A stretch of 7,190 nt of DNA from an uncultured Lachnospiraceae bacterium (GCA_900555195.1 USKC01000157.1:1-7190), one strand, 5' to 3'. Positions 1 to 6,613 are shown, numbered from the stretch's first letter. A program made the numbers and translations. Notes: generated by a model from the letters alone, not told the origin.

Positions 1-336
1 GGGCTTCACGGTCTCTTCTGCCCGTTTTTTCTTTTTCAGGCCGATCTCTGAAATTTTATTAATTAACTTCACAAGAAGAAAAATGACAAACGCCATGATC
101 AGGAAATTGATCACCGCTGTTATAAAAGAGCCATATCGAATCTCCACATCTCCTATCTTAAGAACCAGATAACTCAGATCCATATTGGCAAACAACCCAA
201 GAATGGGAGAAATCACATCGCTAACAAGTGAATTGACGATCCCCTGGAACGCTGCGCCGATAATAACGCCGACAGCCATGTCGATCACGTTTCCGCGCAT
301 AATAAATGTTTCAAATTCCTTCATCAATTTTTTCAT
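1..336 (-). CDS. mscL: Large-conductance mechanosensitive channel MscL (3' end outside window)
   Basis: MscL is a small homo-oligomeric inner-membrane channel that opens under high membrane tension and releases solutes during osmotic downshock. The first 112 residues are visible and the frame runs off the left edge. The N-terminus (MKKLMKEFETFIMRGNVIDM) is the classical amphipathic helix leading into TM1 (about residues 15-44), which carries the family signature VIDMAVGVIIGAAF. A short periplasmic loop follows, then TM2 (about 70-93, YGSFITAVINFLIMAFVIFLLVK), then the basic cytoplasmic stretch KKKKRAEE. Family members are usually 120-150 residues, so most of the protein is present. The start is fixed by an AGGAG seven bases upstream of the ATG and by the family N-terminus. 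It appears to be a single-gene unit with its own promoter at 402-429. The identification is secure. Confidence 0.97.
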   Translation of the reverse strand, partial: MKKLMKEFETFIMRGNVIDMAVGVIIGAAFQGIVNSLVSDVISPILGLFANMDLSYLVLKIGDVEIRYGSFITAVINFLIMAFVIFLLVKLINKISEIGLKKKKRAEETVKP

Positions 337-401
337 CTGCTGCTCCTATCTGCATGCCGCTTTGCCCTGCAATGAATTCAGATTCCGGTTTGTATACATT
401 T

Positions 402-429
402 ATTATAGCATGAATCCACCGCCTCTCCA
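402..429 (-). promoter_or_regulatory. Predicted sigma-A promoter of mscL with extended -10
   Basis: On the minus strand a perfect TATAAT lies at 402-407, preceded by TGC (408-410), giving the extended -10 TGCTATAAT. A poor -35 (TTGGAG, 424-429) lies 16 bases further upstream. Transcription would start near 395, leaving a leader of roughly 60 bases before the mscL ATG at 336. The -35 position falls inside the inverted repeat at 419-435. Confidence 0.6.
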
Positions 430-435
430 AGGCGG
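419..435. repeat. GC-rich inverted repeat over the mscL -35 region
   Basis: CCGCCT (419-424) and AGGCGG (430-435) form a perfect six-base stem around the loop CTCCA. No T-run follows on either strand, so it is not a typical intrinsic terminator. Its overlap with the -35 of the predicted mscL promoter allows an operator role, but this is inference from position only. Confidence 0.4.
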
Positions 436-476
436 CGGATGGGGTTTCTGCCGTATTTTGATTCTTAATGGGAACA

Positions 477-494
477 GTTCAGACCTGTCTGAAC
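477..494. repeat. Perfect 8+8 inverted repeat GTTCAGAC-CT-GTCTGAAC
   Basis: Two eight-base arms, GTTCAGAC (477-484) and GTCTGAAC (487-494), flank a two-base centre. The plus side is followed by a pyrimidine-rich stretch (about 496-519) without a clean T-run. It sits 61 bases past the end of the doubtful ORF at 556-768 and about 65 bases upstream of the mscL -10. It could be a weak terminator hairpin, a protein-binding palindrome, or one copy of a dispersed intergenic repeat. The sequence alone does not decide between these. Confidence 0.5.
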
Positions 495-555
495 ATTGCT
501 CTTTCTATTTCTTTACGTCTTTTAGCCCTTCACACCTGCTATCTTTGAAAAATTC

Positions 556-768
556 CTAAGTTGAAAGAAGATTTACAAAAATACAGGATAAAAGCGCACA
601 ATGATGCCAGGAAAAAAGCAAAATCAAAAACATGGAAACCATCTGCATGATTCGATATTCAGAGCGTACAAAAAAAAGCAGCGTGGCAATCACCACACAG
701 ATCATCACAAAATATATCATAGCCATCCTCGTCCAGACCACCAGAAACCAGGTCTCTTTTCTTCCCAC
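556..768 (-). CDS. Doubtful small membrane protein, possibly a remnant
   Basis: I do not recognise this frame. It would encode about 70 residues with a GTG start, a short basic and Trp-containing N-terminus, one clear membrane segment (MIYFVMICVVIATLLFFV, about residues 18-35) and a second hydrophobic stretch (MVSMFLILLFSW). No Shine-Dalgarno precedes the GTG. The alternative ATG at residue 17 has GAGG six bases upstream. The same frame is open upstream to 804 and reads LGRKRNRPDIDW before the GTG, but is then cut by tandem TAG and TAA stops at 805-810. Beyond those stops lies an in-frame ATG (819) with a good ribosome site (GGGGAG, 825-830). It may therefore be a broken gene, a short real membrane peptide, or chance. 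No homology claim is made. Confidence 0.3.
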   Translation of the reverse strand: MGRKETWFLVVWTRMAMIYFVMICVVIATLLFFVRSEYRIMQMVSMFLILLFSWHHCALLSCIFVNLLST

Positions 769-806
769 CCAGTCAATATCAGGCCTGTTACGCTTTCGTC
801 CTAACT

Positions 807-815
807 ATTATAGCA
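807..815 (-). promoter_or_regulatory. Extended -10 box TGCTATAAT
   Basis: The minus strand shows TGC (813-815) followed by a perfect TATAAT (807-812), identical to the mscL extended -10. No convincing -35 lies 16-18 bases upstream. Transcription would begin near 800 and run toward the small reading frame at 556-768. Part of the match is shared with the in-frame stops discussed for that frame, so it may be coincidental. Confidence 0.4.
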
Positions 816-861
816 TCATATAAGCTCCCCATTCTTTAAAGCCAAGGGGGACCTTAACGCA

Positions 862-870
862 AGTATAGCA
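862..870 (-). promoter_or_regulatory. Extended -10-like box TGCTATACT
   Basis: On the minus strand TGC (868-870) precedes TATACT (862-867), a one-mismatch -10 with the TG extension. No good -35 is present. It would produce an RNA starting near 855 that covers a possible TCCCC/GGGGA pairing (826-830 with 847-851). Confidence 0.3.
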
Positions 871-940
871 TACACCGCTATTTTGGGCTACCTTTCCACA
901 CCGTCTAAAGCCAGGCCAGCGGGATTACGGCAGCCTTATT

Positions 941-1696
941 TCAAAATCCTCCATAACAGTTCTCCCAAAATGCCTTCAGCCATATCCGGCAGCGTTCCGT
1001 CCACAACCGTGTAGCATTCGTCTGTTCTTCCGTAGGAAAGACAGCCCTTCCAACCCGCTCCATCTGCCGAAATATGCGCTGTCCAAAAGAAGAACGTTCT
1101 TTTGCCGGAACCCCATAAGCGTCCAGCATTGCCTCCATCCGTGCCTTAATAAAAGTGTTGCTGTAGGCCTCATTTCCTATATCCAGCCACATCCAGACTG
1201 CATATGCCAGATCATCCAGCGGATGGCCAAATGCCGCCGCATCCCAGTCGATCACGGCAATGGGGTGTTCGTCCCGAAAAACGAAATTGCAAGGGGATAG
1301 GTCATTGTGACATACGGTCAACCCCTCCGGACACTGCGGAAACTGATGCAGGCAGGCATGCAGTCTTTTTATTATCTGAACGGCCTGACAGCATTGTTTT
1401 GTCGAAAACATCCCCAGATTATCCGGTACCGTTCCATCAATATAATCAAGCATTTCTCTGTTCTTCTCATCAATTCCCCAGTACTTCGGAGCACAGGCTA
1501 CCTCATTTTTCTCCAAGAAACGTAAAACCTGATGGACAAAAAACGAATTTTTACACATAGACCGGTATATCAAGTTCCCTTTACGAACTACTTCTGCCGT
1601 CACTCTTCCCCCAGTGAGGAGTACTTCTTCGTCCATAAGCCCCTCCTTTTCATATCTTCTTAATACAGCATCCATTACGCTACTCTCTATAAACAT
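941..1696 (-). CDS. Aminoglycoside/choline phosphotransferase-family protein (APH fold)
   Basis: This is a protein-kinase-like small-molecule phosphotransferase of about 251 residues. The catalytic loop is CHNDLSPCNF, giving predicted catalytic Asp132 and metal-binding Asn137. It is followed by the DFG-equivalent IDWDAAAFGHPLDDLAY with metal-binding Asp150. The N-lobe GGRVTAEVVRKGNLIYR matches the usual short APH-family N-lobe. The cytoplasmic substrate is unknown. Many chromosomal relatives have no resistance role, so no antibiotic is assigned. The ATG at 1696 is preferred over the TTG at 1762, because the upstream residues lack family character. The ATG at 1675 (MDAVLRRYEKEG) is a real alternative, with GAGAG seven bases upstream. 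It is divergent from the beta-propeller gene, with 165 bases between starts. The family call is firm and the substrate is not. Confidence 0.88.
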   Translation of the reverse strand: MFIESSVMDAVLRRYEKEGLMDEEVLLTGGRVTAEVVRKGNLIYRSMCKNSFFVHQVLRFLEKNEVACAPKYWGIDEKNREMLDYIDGTVPDNLGMFSTKQCCQAVQIIKRLHACLHQFPQCPEGLTVCHNDLSPCNFVFRDEHPIAVIDWDAAAFGHPLDDLAYAVWMWLDIGNEAYSNTFIKARMEAMLDAYGVPAKERSSFGQRIFRQMERVGRAVFPTEEQTNATRLWTERCRIWLKAFWENCYGGF

Positions 1697-1792
1697 TATC
1701 CCATATCCGCATTTTCTCCACAAGAGGGAAGGTCTTTTCCTTCTTGCAGAAAAAGGCACCAAATATGTGGGGTGATTTTCTCATTTGTGGTA

Positions 1793-1798
1793 TATAAT
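1793..1798 (+). promoter_or_regulatory. Predicted -10 box of the beta-propeller gene
   Basis: A perfect TATAAT lies in an AT-rich stretch 63 bases upstream of the ATG at 1862. The -35 region (near 1770-1775, GGGTGA) is poor, so the promoter is weak or activator-dependent, or the match is fortuitous. No equally good promoter was found for the divergent phosphotransferase gene. Confidence 0.4.
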
Positions 1799-1861
1799 AA
1801 TTTTATCGGGCCATGTTCCTTCGCCCGCAGCAATTATCCAATCATCAGAAAGGCATTCATC

Positions 1862-2857
1862 ATGAATCAAAGAAAACGCATTGTTCCCATCCTGCTTATT
1901 GTCGTCCTGTTCGTCATTGCCGTTGCGGCAGCCTTCTTCTTTTTCCGGCAGCCAGATTATCTGCGCGCCTCCGAACCTGTTTCTTCCGGCCAGCCCGTCT
2001 CGCCTGCCGCCTCCAATCCTTATTCTGATCTGAGCGTTCCAACCTGCATCACCAAGCTGCAGGACACTTATTTTATCGTGGATTGTTATCATAATCAGAT
2101 CCTGTACAGCGATACGCTGCAGGCGCCGCTTACGGAATGGAAGGTCATGACCGATCAGATCAACCGGGGACATACCATTGCCAGTGACGGGGTGGTCTAT
2201 CTGGCGGATGATACAGAAAACCATCGGGTACTGGTCTTTGAAAAGAAGGGGGAATGTTTTCAGCTCACACAGACTTTCCCGGACATCGGAACCCGCCCGC
2301 ATTATGTGGTATATGATGAGAATACGGATCTATTCTATGTGCTCAGTTCCATGACCGGAGAACTCTATGTCTTCGATCGTCTGGAAGGTTCCTCTCAGAT
2401 GGTTTTGAGGGAGGTTCGCAGCATTGAGAAGCTGAATGGTGTCTATGTGCGTTCTTTCACCATCATGGATGATGAAATATATTTCGTCTCCGGCGCTTCC
2501 TCCATCATCCGCGCCAGGCTTTCCGATCTTTCGATCCTGGAGGAGTATCCTGTGGTTCCGGAAATCGCAGGCATGATCCAGCTGGAAAAGATTCAGGACT
2601 ATTATTATATCACCATTTCCACGGATCAAAACGGCAGCCAGGAATATGCCACCATCCTGCGCACGCAGGATCTTCATACGCTGGCTGCCGGTGAATATGA
2701 AGATATCTATTCCTACTTTGTGGGAGGGGGAACGCCCTATTATCTGGGAAGTTTCGATGGGCATTATTATCTGACGGAACACCGGATCCCTGGGCACTGC
2801 ATCTGGCAGTTTGATGTGATTGACAATCAGATAGAAAAACTGGTCAGTTTGTACTAA
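1862..2857 (+). CDS. Membrane-anchored NHL-like beta-propeller protein
   Basis: The product is 331 residues. A basic N-terminus (MNQRKR) precedes one strongly hydrophobic segment (about 7-28) without a lipobox Cys, so it is probably an uncleaved signal anchor with the rest outside the cell. A Ser/Pro-rich linker (about 36-58) follows. The remainder shows repeated blade-like units: YFIVDCYHNQILYSD (70-84), YLADDTENHRVLVFEKKGE (113-131) and FYVLSSMTGELYVFDR (158-173). The second closely resembles the NHL motif (D..NHRV.VF). Such propellers usually bind proteins or glycans, or act as enzyme scaffolds; no catalytic motif is visible. The start at 1862 has AAAGG eight bases upstream. The longer frame from 1772 is rejected because it would begin upstream of the predicted promoter and lacks a ribosome site. 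It converges on the GH35 gene with a 28-base gap and no visible terminator. Confidence 0.8.
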   Translation: MNQRKRIVPILLIVVLFVIAVAAAFFFFRQPDYLRASEPVSSGQPVSPAASNPYSDLSVPTCITKLQDTYFIVDCYHNQILYSDTLQAPLTEWKVMTDQINRGHTIASDGVVYLADDTENHRVLVFEKKGECFQLTQTFPDIGTRPHYVVYDENTDLFYVLSSMTGELYVFDRLEGSSQMVLREVRSIEKLNGVYVRSFTIMDDEIYFVSGASSIIRARLSDLSILEEYPVVPEIAGMIQLEKIQDYYYITISTDQNGSQEYATILRTQDLHTLAAGEYEDIYSYFVGGGTPYYLGSFDGHYYLTEHRIPGHCIWQFDVIDNQIEKLVSLY

Positions 2858-2885
2858 CCACTTTTTCTTCCCCCCTGCCCTTCTT

Positions 2886-5108
2886 CTACCTCTCAACCAA
2901 AAGCCGGTACTCTGCGACTGTCCTCACCCCGCACAGCGCGCACCCCTTTTCTGAAGGCAGGTCATAATAGACCTGATTCCCATACGGATTCGGTATGGGT
3001 TTGTCGCTGGGATAGATGCGCAGCGTCAGGCCGGAAGGATAGCCGAAGCGCCTCAGGTTCAAACACCAGATCTCACCTGTGCTGAACCAGTCGTCCAGGA
3101 GTTTCCCATCCGACCAGACTTCCGCCCGATCCCCTGCATAATCCACTTCCAGATACAGCTGATGGAGCGCCTCTTCCGGCACCTGTCCGATCTCCACGCG
3201 GTATTCCAGATACGCCAGCGTCCCTCCTTCTTCCCACGACGCATGTACAAGCCGTGCCCAGGCGGGAACCGTTACGGCTTGTACAGCACCTTTTGTGTCG
3301 GCACCGTTCCGATTGCCCTGCTCTCTGGCCGAAGCATTCGGGCAGGCGGCACGGGCATTCAGCCTGCGGACGCTTCCATCCGCTTCATATGCGACAGGGC
3401 GCTCCTTCACATCCTTTGTGAGCAGCCAGACCTGTCCCTCCTGGCAGATCAGGCAGCTGTCCTCATGTTCCGTAAGATACAGGCGTTCTCCAATCTTAAA
3501 GGCACGGTTGGCCTGGCTTGTGGTGAGGATGGTCACCTCCCCCGCTTCTCCTTTCCATCTGACCACGGCCTTTTCATCCGTATAGAGGAAAAGGCGGTTT
3601 TTCAGCCGGCAGAGCAGGGACGCGTTCGTACTCTCCAGCACCCTTCTGTTTTCCCCTTCTCCAACGGGAAATCGGAAAGGAATCACCGCGCATTCTCCAT
3701 CCTTCAGGCACAGATCCTCCAGTTCCATCTGTCCTTTTTCCTCATACAGCTTCACGGAAACGTTCCGATGCTCCGCCATCCTGCGCATTCTCTGATGATT
3801 GTTGAGGAACAAAAACCCTGCCCCAGTATCCGGATTCACCCTGGCCGTCACACGAAGCGTCTGCATATCCTCCGGGGAATCCGGCAGGATATCCGGGAAA
3901 AATGTCTGCGCCCCTGCCAGGATTTCCCCGAAGTCTTCCAGCATCAGGTGCAGCTTCTTCAGCCTGCCGTAACTGGCGCCCAGCTGCCCGGACTGCCTGA
4001 TGCAGGTCTGGAAATCATAGCTCTTTACCGGAAGGTCATTGTTATAACCGGTATCCCTGGATTCCTGAAGCGTGCTGTATTTTCCATCCGGATTGATGCC
4101 CCCATGATACATGTAGTATCCCAGCAGGTTGGCCCCTCCTCCCAGCATGCACAGAGACTGAGCTTCTATATCTCCGGGAGAGGGCCAGGTTCTCCTGTGG
4201 GAGGTCACCTGCAGGCCGCCGCCCAGTTCCGCCGTGAGGTAGGGATTGCTCTGCATGTCAAACGTGAACGCCTGATCTTTTCCCGCTCCCAGATCGGAAC
4301 CGATATTCTCATCCTGTTTAAAGGAGGTGAAAATAAAATTAGCGCTGGCAGGCATTGCTTCCACATGCTCCGCCCAGGGCGCATCCACATAGCCTCCCAG
4401 AACAGGGAGCGTCTCGCCGTCCATCACATAGGCGCCGCCCCACCCTGTTGCCGTATAATAGGGGACCACAAAACCGGCTTCCTGCGCCATCCTCTTCAGC
4501 GTGCGCAGATGGGCCATCCCTTCTTCCCTGTCTGAAGGCCCTCCGCAGTGTCCGTATTCGTTCTCCAACTGGATCCCCAGCACAGGGCCCCCATCTTTAC
4601 ACATCATGCCCTCTGCCTGTTCGCCCAGCTTTTCCCAAAAACGCCTTACTTTTTCCAGGTAGGCAGGATCGTCCGTCCTTACCTGCAGTTTTTCATCCTT
4701 TACCAGCCAGTCCGGAAATCCTCCGTTGCGGCATTCCCCATGCGCCCAGGGACCGATCCGCAGCCATACGGGCATCCCCACCTTCCCGCATATTTCCAGG
4801 AAAGCGCGCAGGTTGCGGCAGCCGGAAAAATTCCATTCCCCTTCCCGCTCCTCATGGTGAATCCAGAATACATAGGTAGCCAGGATGTTCACGCCGCCGG
4901 CGCGCATTTTCAAAAGTTCTTCCTCCCATGCCTCAGGTTCATATCTGGAAAAATGAAACTCCCCCATCACCGGAAGGAATCTTCTTTTATTCTTCAAAAG
5001 GCTGATGTTATCCACTTCATAGAGATTTCCTGCGCTGTCCATCCCCTGCATGGGCAGAAGGCGCGCTTCTTTTTTCTTTGCGTCGAGCCGAATTCTGTTC
5101 TCTTCCAT
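2886..5108 (-). CDS. Glycoside hydrolase family 35 beta-galactosidase, cytoplasmic
   Basis: This is a 740-residue enzyme predicted to release terminal beta-linked galactose with retention of configuration. The (beta/alpha)8 barrel begins near residue 35. Landmarks are GEFHFSRYEPEAWEEEL (49-65), WLRIGPWAHGECRNGGFPDWL (115-135), and the GH35 signature GGPVLGIQLENEY (173-185), where Glu184 is the predicted acid/base. Glu294 in PYLTAELGGG is the likely nucleophile, although this context differs from the TE-W type of animal enzymes. The C-terminal part is beta-rich and ends in a jelly-roll-like sugar-binding region (about 620-735). There is no signal peptide, so it should act on imported oligosaccharides. 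It follows the phosphatase gene by 62 bases and is probably co-transcribed with it. No transporter or other sugar gene is in view. The ATG has only a weak ribosome site (AAAGGATGG, rather far upstream), so the exact start is less sure than the family. Confidence 0.93.
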   Translation of the reverse strand: MEENRIRLDAKKKEARLLPMQGMDSAGNLYEVDNISLLKNKRRFLPVMGEFHFSRYEPEAWEEELLKMRAGGVNILATYVFWIHHEEREGEWNFSGCRNLRAFLEICGKVGMPVWLRIGPWAHGECRNGGFPDWLVKDEKLQVRTDDPAYLEKVRRFWEKLGEQAEGMMCKDGGPVLGIQLENEYGHCGGPSDREEGMAHLRTLKRMAQEAGFVVPYYTATGWGGAYVMDGETLPVLGGYVDAPWAEHVEAMPASANFIFTSFKQDENIGSDLGAGKDQAFTFDMQSNPYLTAELGGGLQVTSHRRTWPSPGDIEAQSLCMLGGGANLLGYYMYHGGINPDGKYSTLQESRDTGYNNDLPVKSYDFQTCIRQSGQLGASYGRLKKLHLMLEDFGEILAGAQTFFPDILPDSPEDMQTLRVTARVNPDTGAGFLFLNNHQRMRRMAEHRNVSVKLYEEKGQMELEDLCLKDGECAVIPFRFPVGEGENRRVLESTNASLLCRLKNRLFLYTDEKAVVRWKGEAGEVTILTTSQANRAFKIGERLYLTEHEDSCLICQEGQVWLLTKDVKERPVAYEADGSVRRLNARAACPNASAREQGNRNGADTKGAVQAVTVPAWARLVHASWEEGGTLAYLEYRVEIGQVPEEALHQLYLEVDYAGDRAEVWSDGKLLDDWFSTGEIWCLNLRRFGYPSGLTLRIYPSDKPIPNPYGNQVYYDLPSEKGCALCGVRTVAEYRLLVER

Positions 5109-5170
5109 CTCTTTCGTTCCATCCTTTCCTTCAATGCAGAACGCTTTTTACCAGGGATGCAGATCATGCA

Positions 5171-5983
5171 TCAGTCTTCCAGATAAAGTTCCTTCAGCCG
5201 CTTCCGGTTGGCGCTTCCAAGATCCATCTCCTGTTCCAGGAACCGTTCCATGGATCCGTAAGAATCCCGGATTTCGTCCAAAACCCCCTGCAGATAGCCG
5301 GACTGCACCTGCAGCAGGCTTCGGATGCACGCAAGAAGGCCGGGATCCTCTATCCTGGTTCCCAGCTTCTTCATCTGTTCCTCCACCGCCTGCGCGGTGA
5401 GTTCATTTACCAACATATAATCCTGAAAAATCTTTTCCTCCGGAATATCCAGCGCTTCCAATAAAAGAGCTGTTCCCACACCCACGCGATCCTTGCCGGC
5501 ACTGCAGTGCCAGAGCACAGCGCCTTTTTCCTGATTGATGAGCACTGCAAAGAAACGCCTGTAACCGGCGCGTGAATCAGCTTCTTTTATCATGTTTCTG
5601 TACAGTCCCGTCATATACTCTTTGGCGGCATCCACTCCGGAAGAAAGCTGCCGCGCCAAAAAGCGCATCATGTCTTCCTGCGTTTTCTTATCCTGCGTGA
5701 TCCCCACAGCCAGATCGGACAGGATCGGATCCCACACAAACTGCACGCCCGGAAGATCTGGATCCGGCGCCTCTTCCTTTTCCCGCCGCGTCCTGAAATC
5801 AACCACAGTCCGCAGCTGATATTCCTTCAGCAGCACTGCTTTATCCCGTTCGGTCATTCCCTTCAGCTGACCGCTGCGTAGGAGGCGCCGCGGCCTGATC
5901 CGGCGTCCCTCCTTGGATTTCATCCCTCCCAAATCCCTCGTGTTGTACAATCCTTCCAATGGAATTCTTCCAACTTCCTTCAT
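5171..5983 (-). CDS. Tyrosine-protein phosphatase family (PtpB/LipA-like, CX5R)
   Basis: The product is a 270-residue cytoplasmic phosphatase of the Y_phosphatase3 type, the group of Mycobacterium PtpB and Listeria LipA. Members remove phosphate from phosphotyrosine and in some cases from phosphoinositides or other phospho-compounds. The P-loop is HCSAGKDRVG, with catalytic Cys160 and Arg166 counted from the chosen start. The usual N-terminal features are present: LEGLYNTRDLGG, RRLLRSGQL, and VVDFRTRREKEE. The family Asp that may act as general acid could not be placed confidently. The ATG at 5983 is chosen because GGAGGAG ends three bases upstream. The frame stays open to 6055, but that longer start would lie upstream of the predicted transcription start. 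The gene heads a likely two-gene operon with GH35 (62-base gap). Its true substrate is unknown, and a sugar or lipid phosphate is possible. Confidence 0.9.
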   Translation of the reverse strand: MKEVGRIPLEGLYNTRDLGGMKSKEGRRIRPRRLLRSGQLKGMTERDKAVLLKEYQLRTVVDFRTRREKEEAPDPDLPGVQFVWDPILSDLAVGITQDKKTQEDMMRFLARQLSSGVDAAKEYMTGLYRNMIKEADSRAGYRRFFAVLINQEKGAVLWHCSAGKDRVGVGTALLLEALDIPEEKIFQDYMLVNELTAQAVEEQMKKLGTRIEDPGLLACIRSLLQVQSGYLQGVLDEIRDSYGSMERFLEQEMDLGSANRKRLKELYLED

Positions 5984-5986
5984 ATT

Positions 5987-5993
5987 CTCCTCC
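5987..5993 (-). promoter_or_regulatory. Ribosome binding site that fixes the phosphatase start
   Basis: GGAGGAG on the minus strand ends three bases before the ATG at 5983; counted from the core GGAGG the spacing is five. No comparable site precedes the longer in-frame starts at 5995 or 6055. Confidence 0.75.
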
Positions 5994-6046
5994 ATGTCAG
6001 GTAAACGTTCCCGCGCCTGCATGTCCAAATCCAGACGCCTTATCCT

Positions 6047-6075
6047 ATTGTACAACCGGATCCGGATTCATGGAA
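6047..6075 (-). promoter_or_regulatory. Possible promoter of the phosphatase-GH35 operon
   Basis: On the minus strand TACAAT (6047-6052) is a good -10. The -35 at 17-base spacing is TTCCAT (6070-6075), a weak match. The spacer contains the perfect ten-base palindrome CCGGATCCGG (6056-6065), which could be an operator. The start point would be near 6040, giving a leader of about 57 bases before the ATG at 5983. No terminator separates it from the upstream gene ending at 6087, so read-through is also possible. Confidence 0.4.
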
Positions 6076-6086
6076 GAGCCATTCAC

Positions 6087-6578
6087 TCAAGAAAAATAGT
6101 TCCCGCTTTCATTCCCAAGATGCTTGGTCAATCTGGATATAAATTCTGAATTCGTAGGACGGCTACCTTCCGTATTGCCATATCCAAAGATCTTTCTCAA
6201 TTTTCTCTCATCCCCTCTTCTCCATGCCGCTTCTATTGCATGTCTGATGGCATGCTCAACCTTTTCAGGCGAGGTCTTATGCTCTTTGGCAATATCTGGA
6301 TACAGACGCTTCGTAATGCCGTCCATTTCTTCCGGATCCTCCATGCAAAGTTCAAATGCCGTTTTCAGATAAGCAAATCCTTTCAGATGGGATGGCATTC
6401 CCAAATCAGAAAGCAGACGCTCCGCCCTTTTGGCGGGAACATTCCTGTCCGAACCATCCGTATGCGGCAAGCCATATGCCAACACAATCTGTAATTCCTC
6501 ATCTTCCATAATCATCTGCGCCAAATGATAAAGATGCGATTGGCTGCAATCATTTACCGATACCCACATACAACTCAT
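6087..6578 (-). CDS. Stand-alone Spo0A effector-domain protein without receiver domain
   Basis: The product is 163 residues. From about residue 52 to the end it matches the Spo0A C-terminal DNA-binding domain. Visible blocks are LLSDLGMPSHLKGFAYLKTA, ITKRLYPDIAKEHKT, the recognition-helix region VEHAIRHAIEAAW, and RPTNSEFI near the end. The residues of the VE.AIRHAIE helix that contact the 0A box in Spo0A are retained, so DNA binding is likely. The phosphoacceptor receiver domain is missing. It is replaced by about 50 unrecognised residues with two or three Cys. Full Spo0A is about 260-270 residues, so this is not the master sporulation regulator itself. The start at 6578 is set by GGAGGAG six bases upstream; the ATG at 6593 lies upstream of that site. 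It is divergent from the XRE gene and downstream of a strong promoter with an operator-like repeat. Its activity would have to be controlled by expression or a partner, not by phosphorylation. Confidence 0.88.
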   Translation of the reverse strand: MSCMWVSVNDCSQSHLYHLAQMIMEDEELQIVLAYGLPHTDGSDRNVPAKRAERLLSDLGMPSHLKGFAYLKTAFELCMEDPEEMDGITKRLYPDIAKEHKTSPEKVEHAIRHAIEAAWRRGDERKLRKIFGYGNTEGSRPTNSEFISRLTKHLGNESGNYFS

Positions 6579-6584
6579 AACTAT

Positions 6585-6591
6585 CTCCTCC
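6585..6591 (-). promoter_or_regulatory. Ribosome binding site that fixes the Spo0A-like start
   Basis: GGAGGAG lies six bases upstream of the ATG at 6578 on the minus strand. It rules out the more upstream ATG at 6593, which overlaps it. Confidence 0.75.
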
Positions 6592-6613
6592 ATAGATCCC
6601 TACTACTTATTTG

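Larger units (their letters stand above)
769..940. other. Intergenic stretch without a convincing gene
   Basis: This stretch separates the phosphotransferase gene from the small reading frame. It holds two extended -10 boxes, a TCCCC/GGGGA inverted pair (826-830, 847-851), a small AAGG-GGGA-CCTT palindrome (845-856), and a minus-strand frame open from 924 to 811 that ends in tandem stops. No clear terminator for the upstream gene was found. It could be decayed coding sequence or an RNA leader; neither can be shown here. Confidence 0.35.

Noticed and set aside
185..559. 124-residue plus-strand frame
   Set aside because: Its first part is antisense to mscL and its remainder runs through intergenic repeats. 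It shows no protein-like features.
1400..1406. Exact Spo0A box TGTCGAA
   Set aside because: It lies inside the phosphotransferase coding sequence. A given seven-base word is expected about once by chance in this window on both strands.
1697..1762. N-terminal extension of the phosphotransferase using a TTG start
   Set aside because: It is a rare start codon with no ribosome site, and the added residues have no family character.
1772..1861. N-terminal extension of the beta-propeller protein
   Set aside because: It would start upstream of the predicted -10 and has no ribosome site, while the ATG at 1862 begins a standard basic-plus-hydrophobic anchor with AAAGG upstream.
1781..2302. 173-residue minus-strand frame opposite the beta-propeller gene, with a similar one at 2330-2896
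   Set aside because: Both are antisense to a gene with a signal anchor and NHL-like motifs, and have no supporting motif.
2858..2885. Possible bidirectional terminator between converging genes
   Set aside because: The 28-base gap contains no inverted repeat, only pyrimidine-rich sequence.
3162..4535. 457-residue open frame on the plus strand
   Set aside because: It lies wholly antisense to the GH35 gene, whose catalytic motifs and length are clear. The long open frame follows from the codon bias of that gene and shows no recognisable protein features.
4355..5464. Several overlapping plus-strand frames of 116-212 residues
   Set aside because: They are antisense to the GH35 and phosphatase genes, have low-complexity composition rich in Pro, Arg and Ser, and have no motif or ribosome site.
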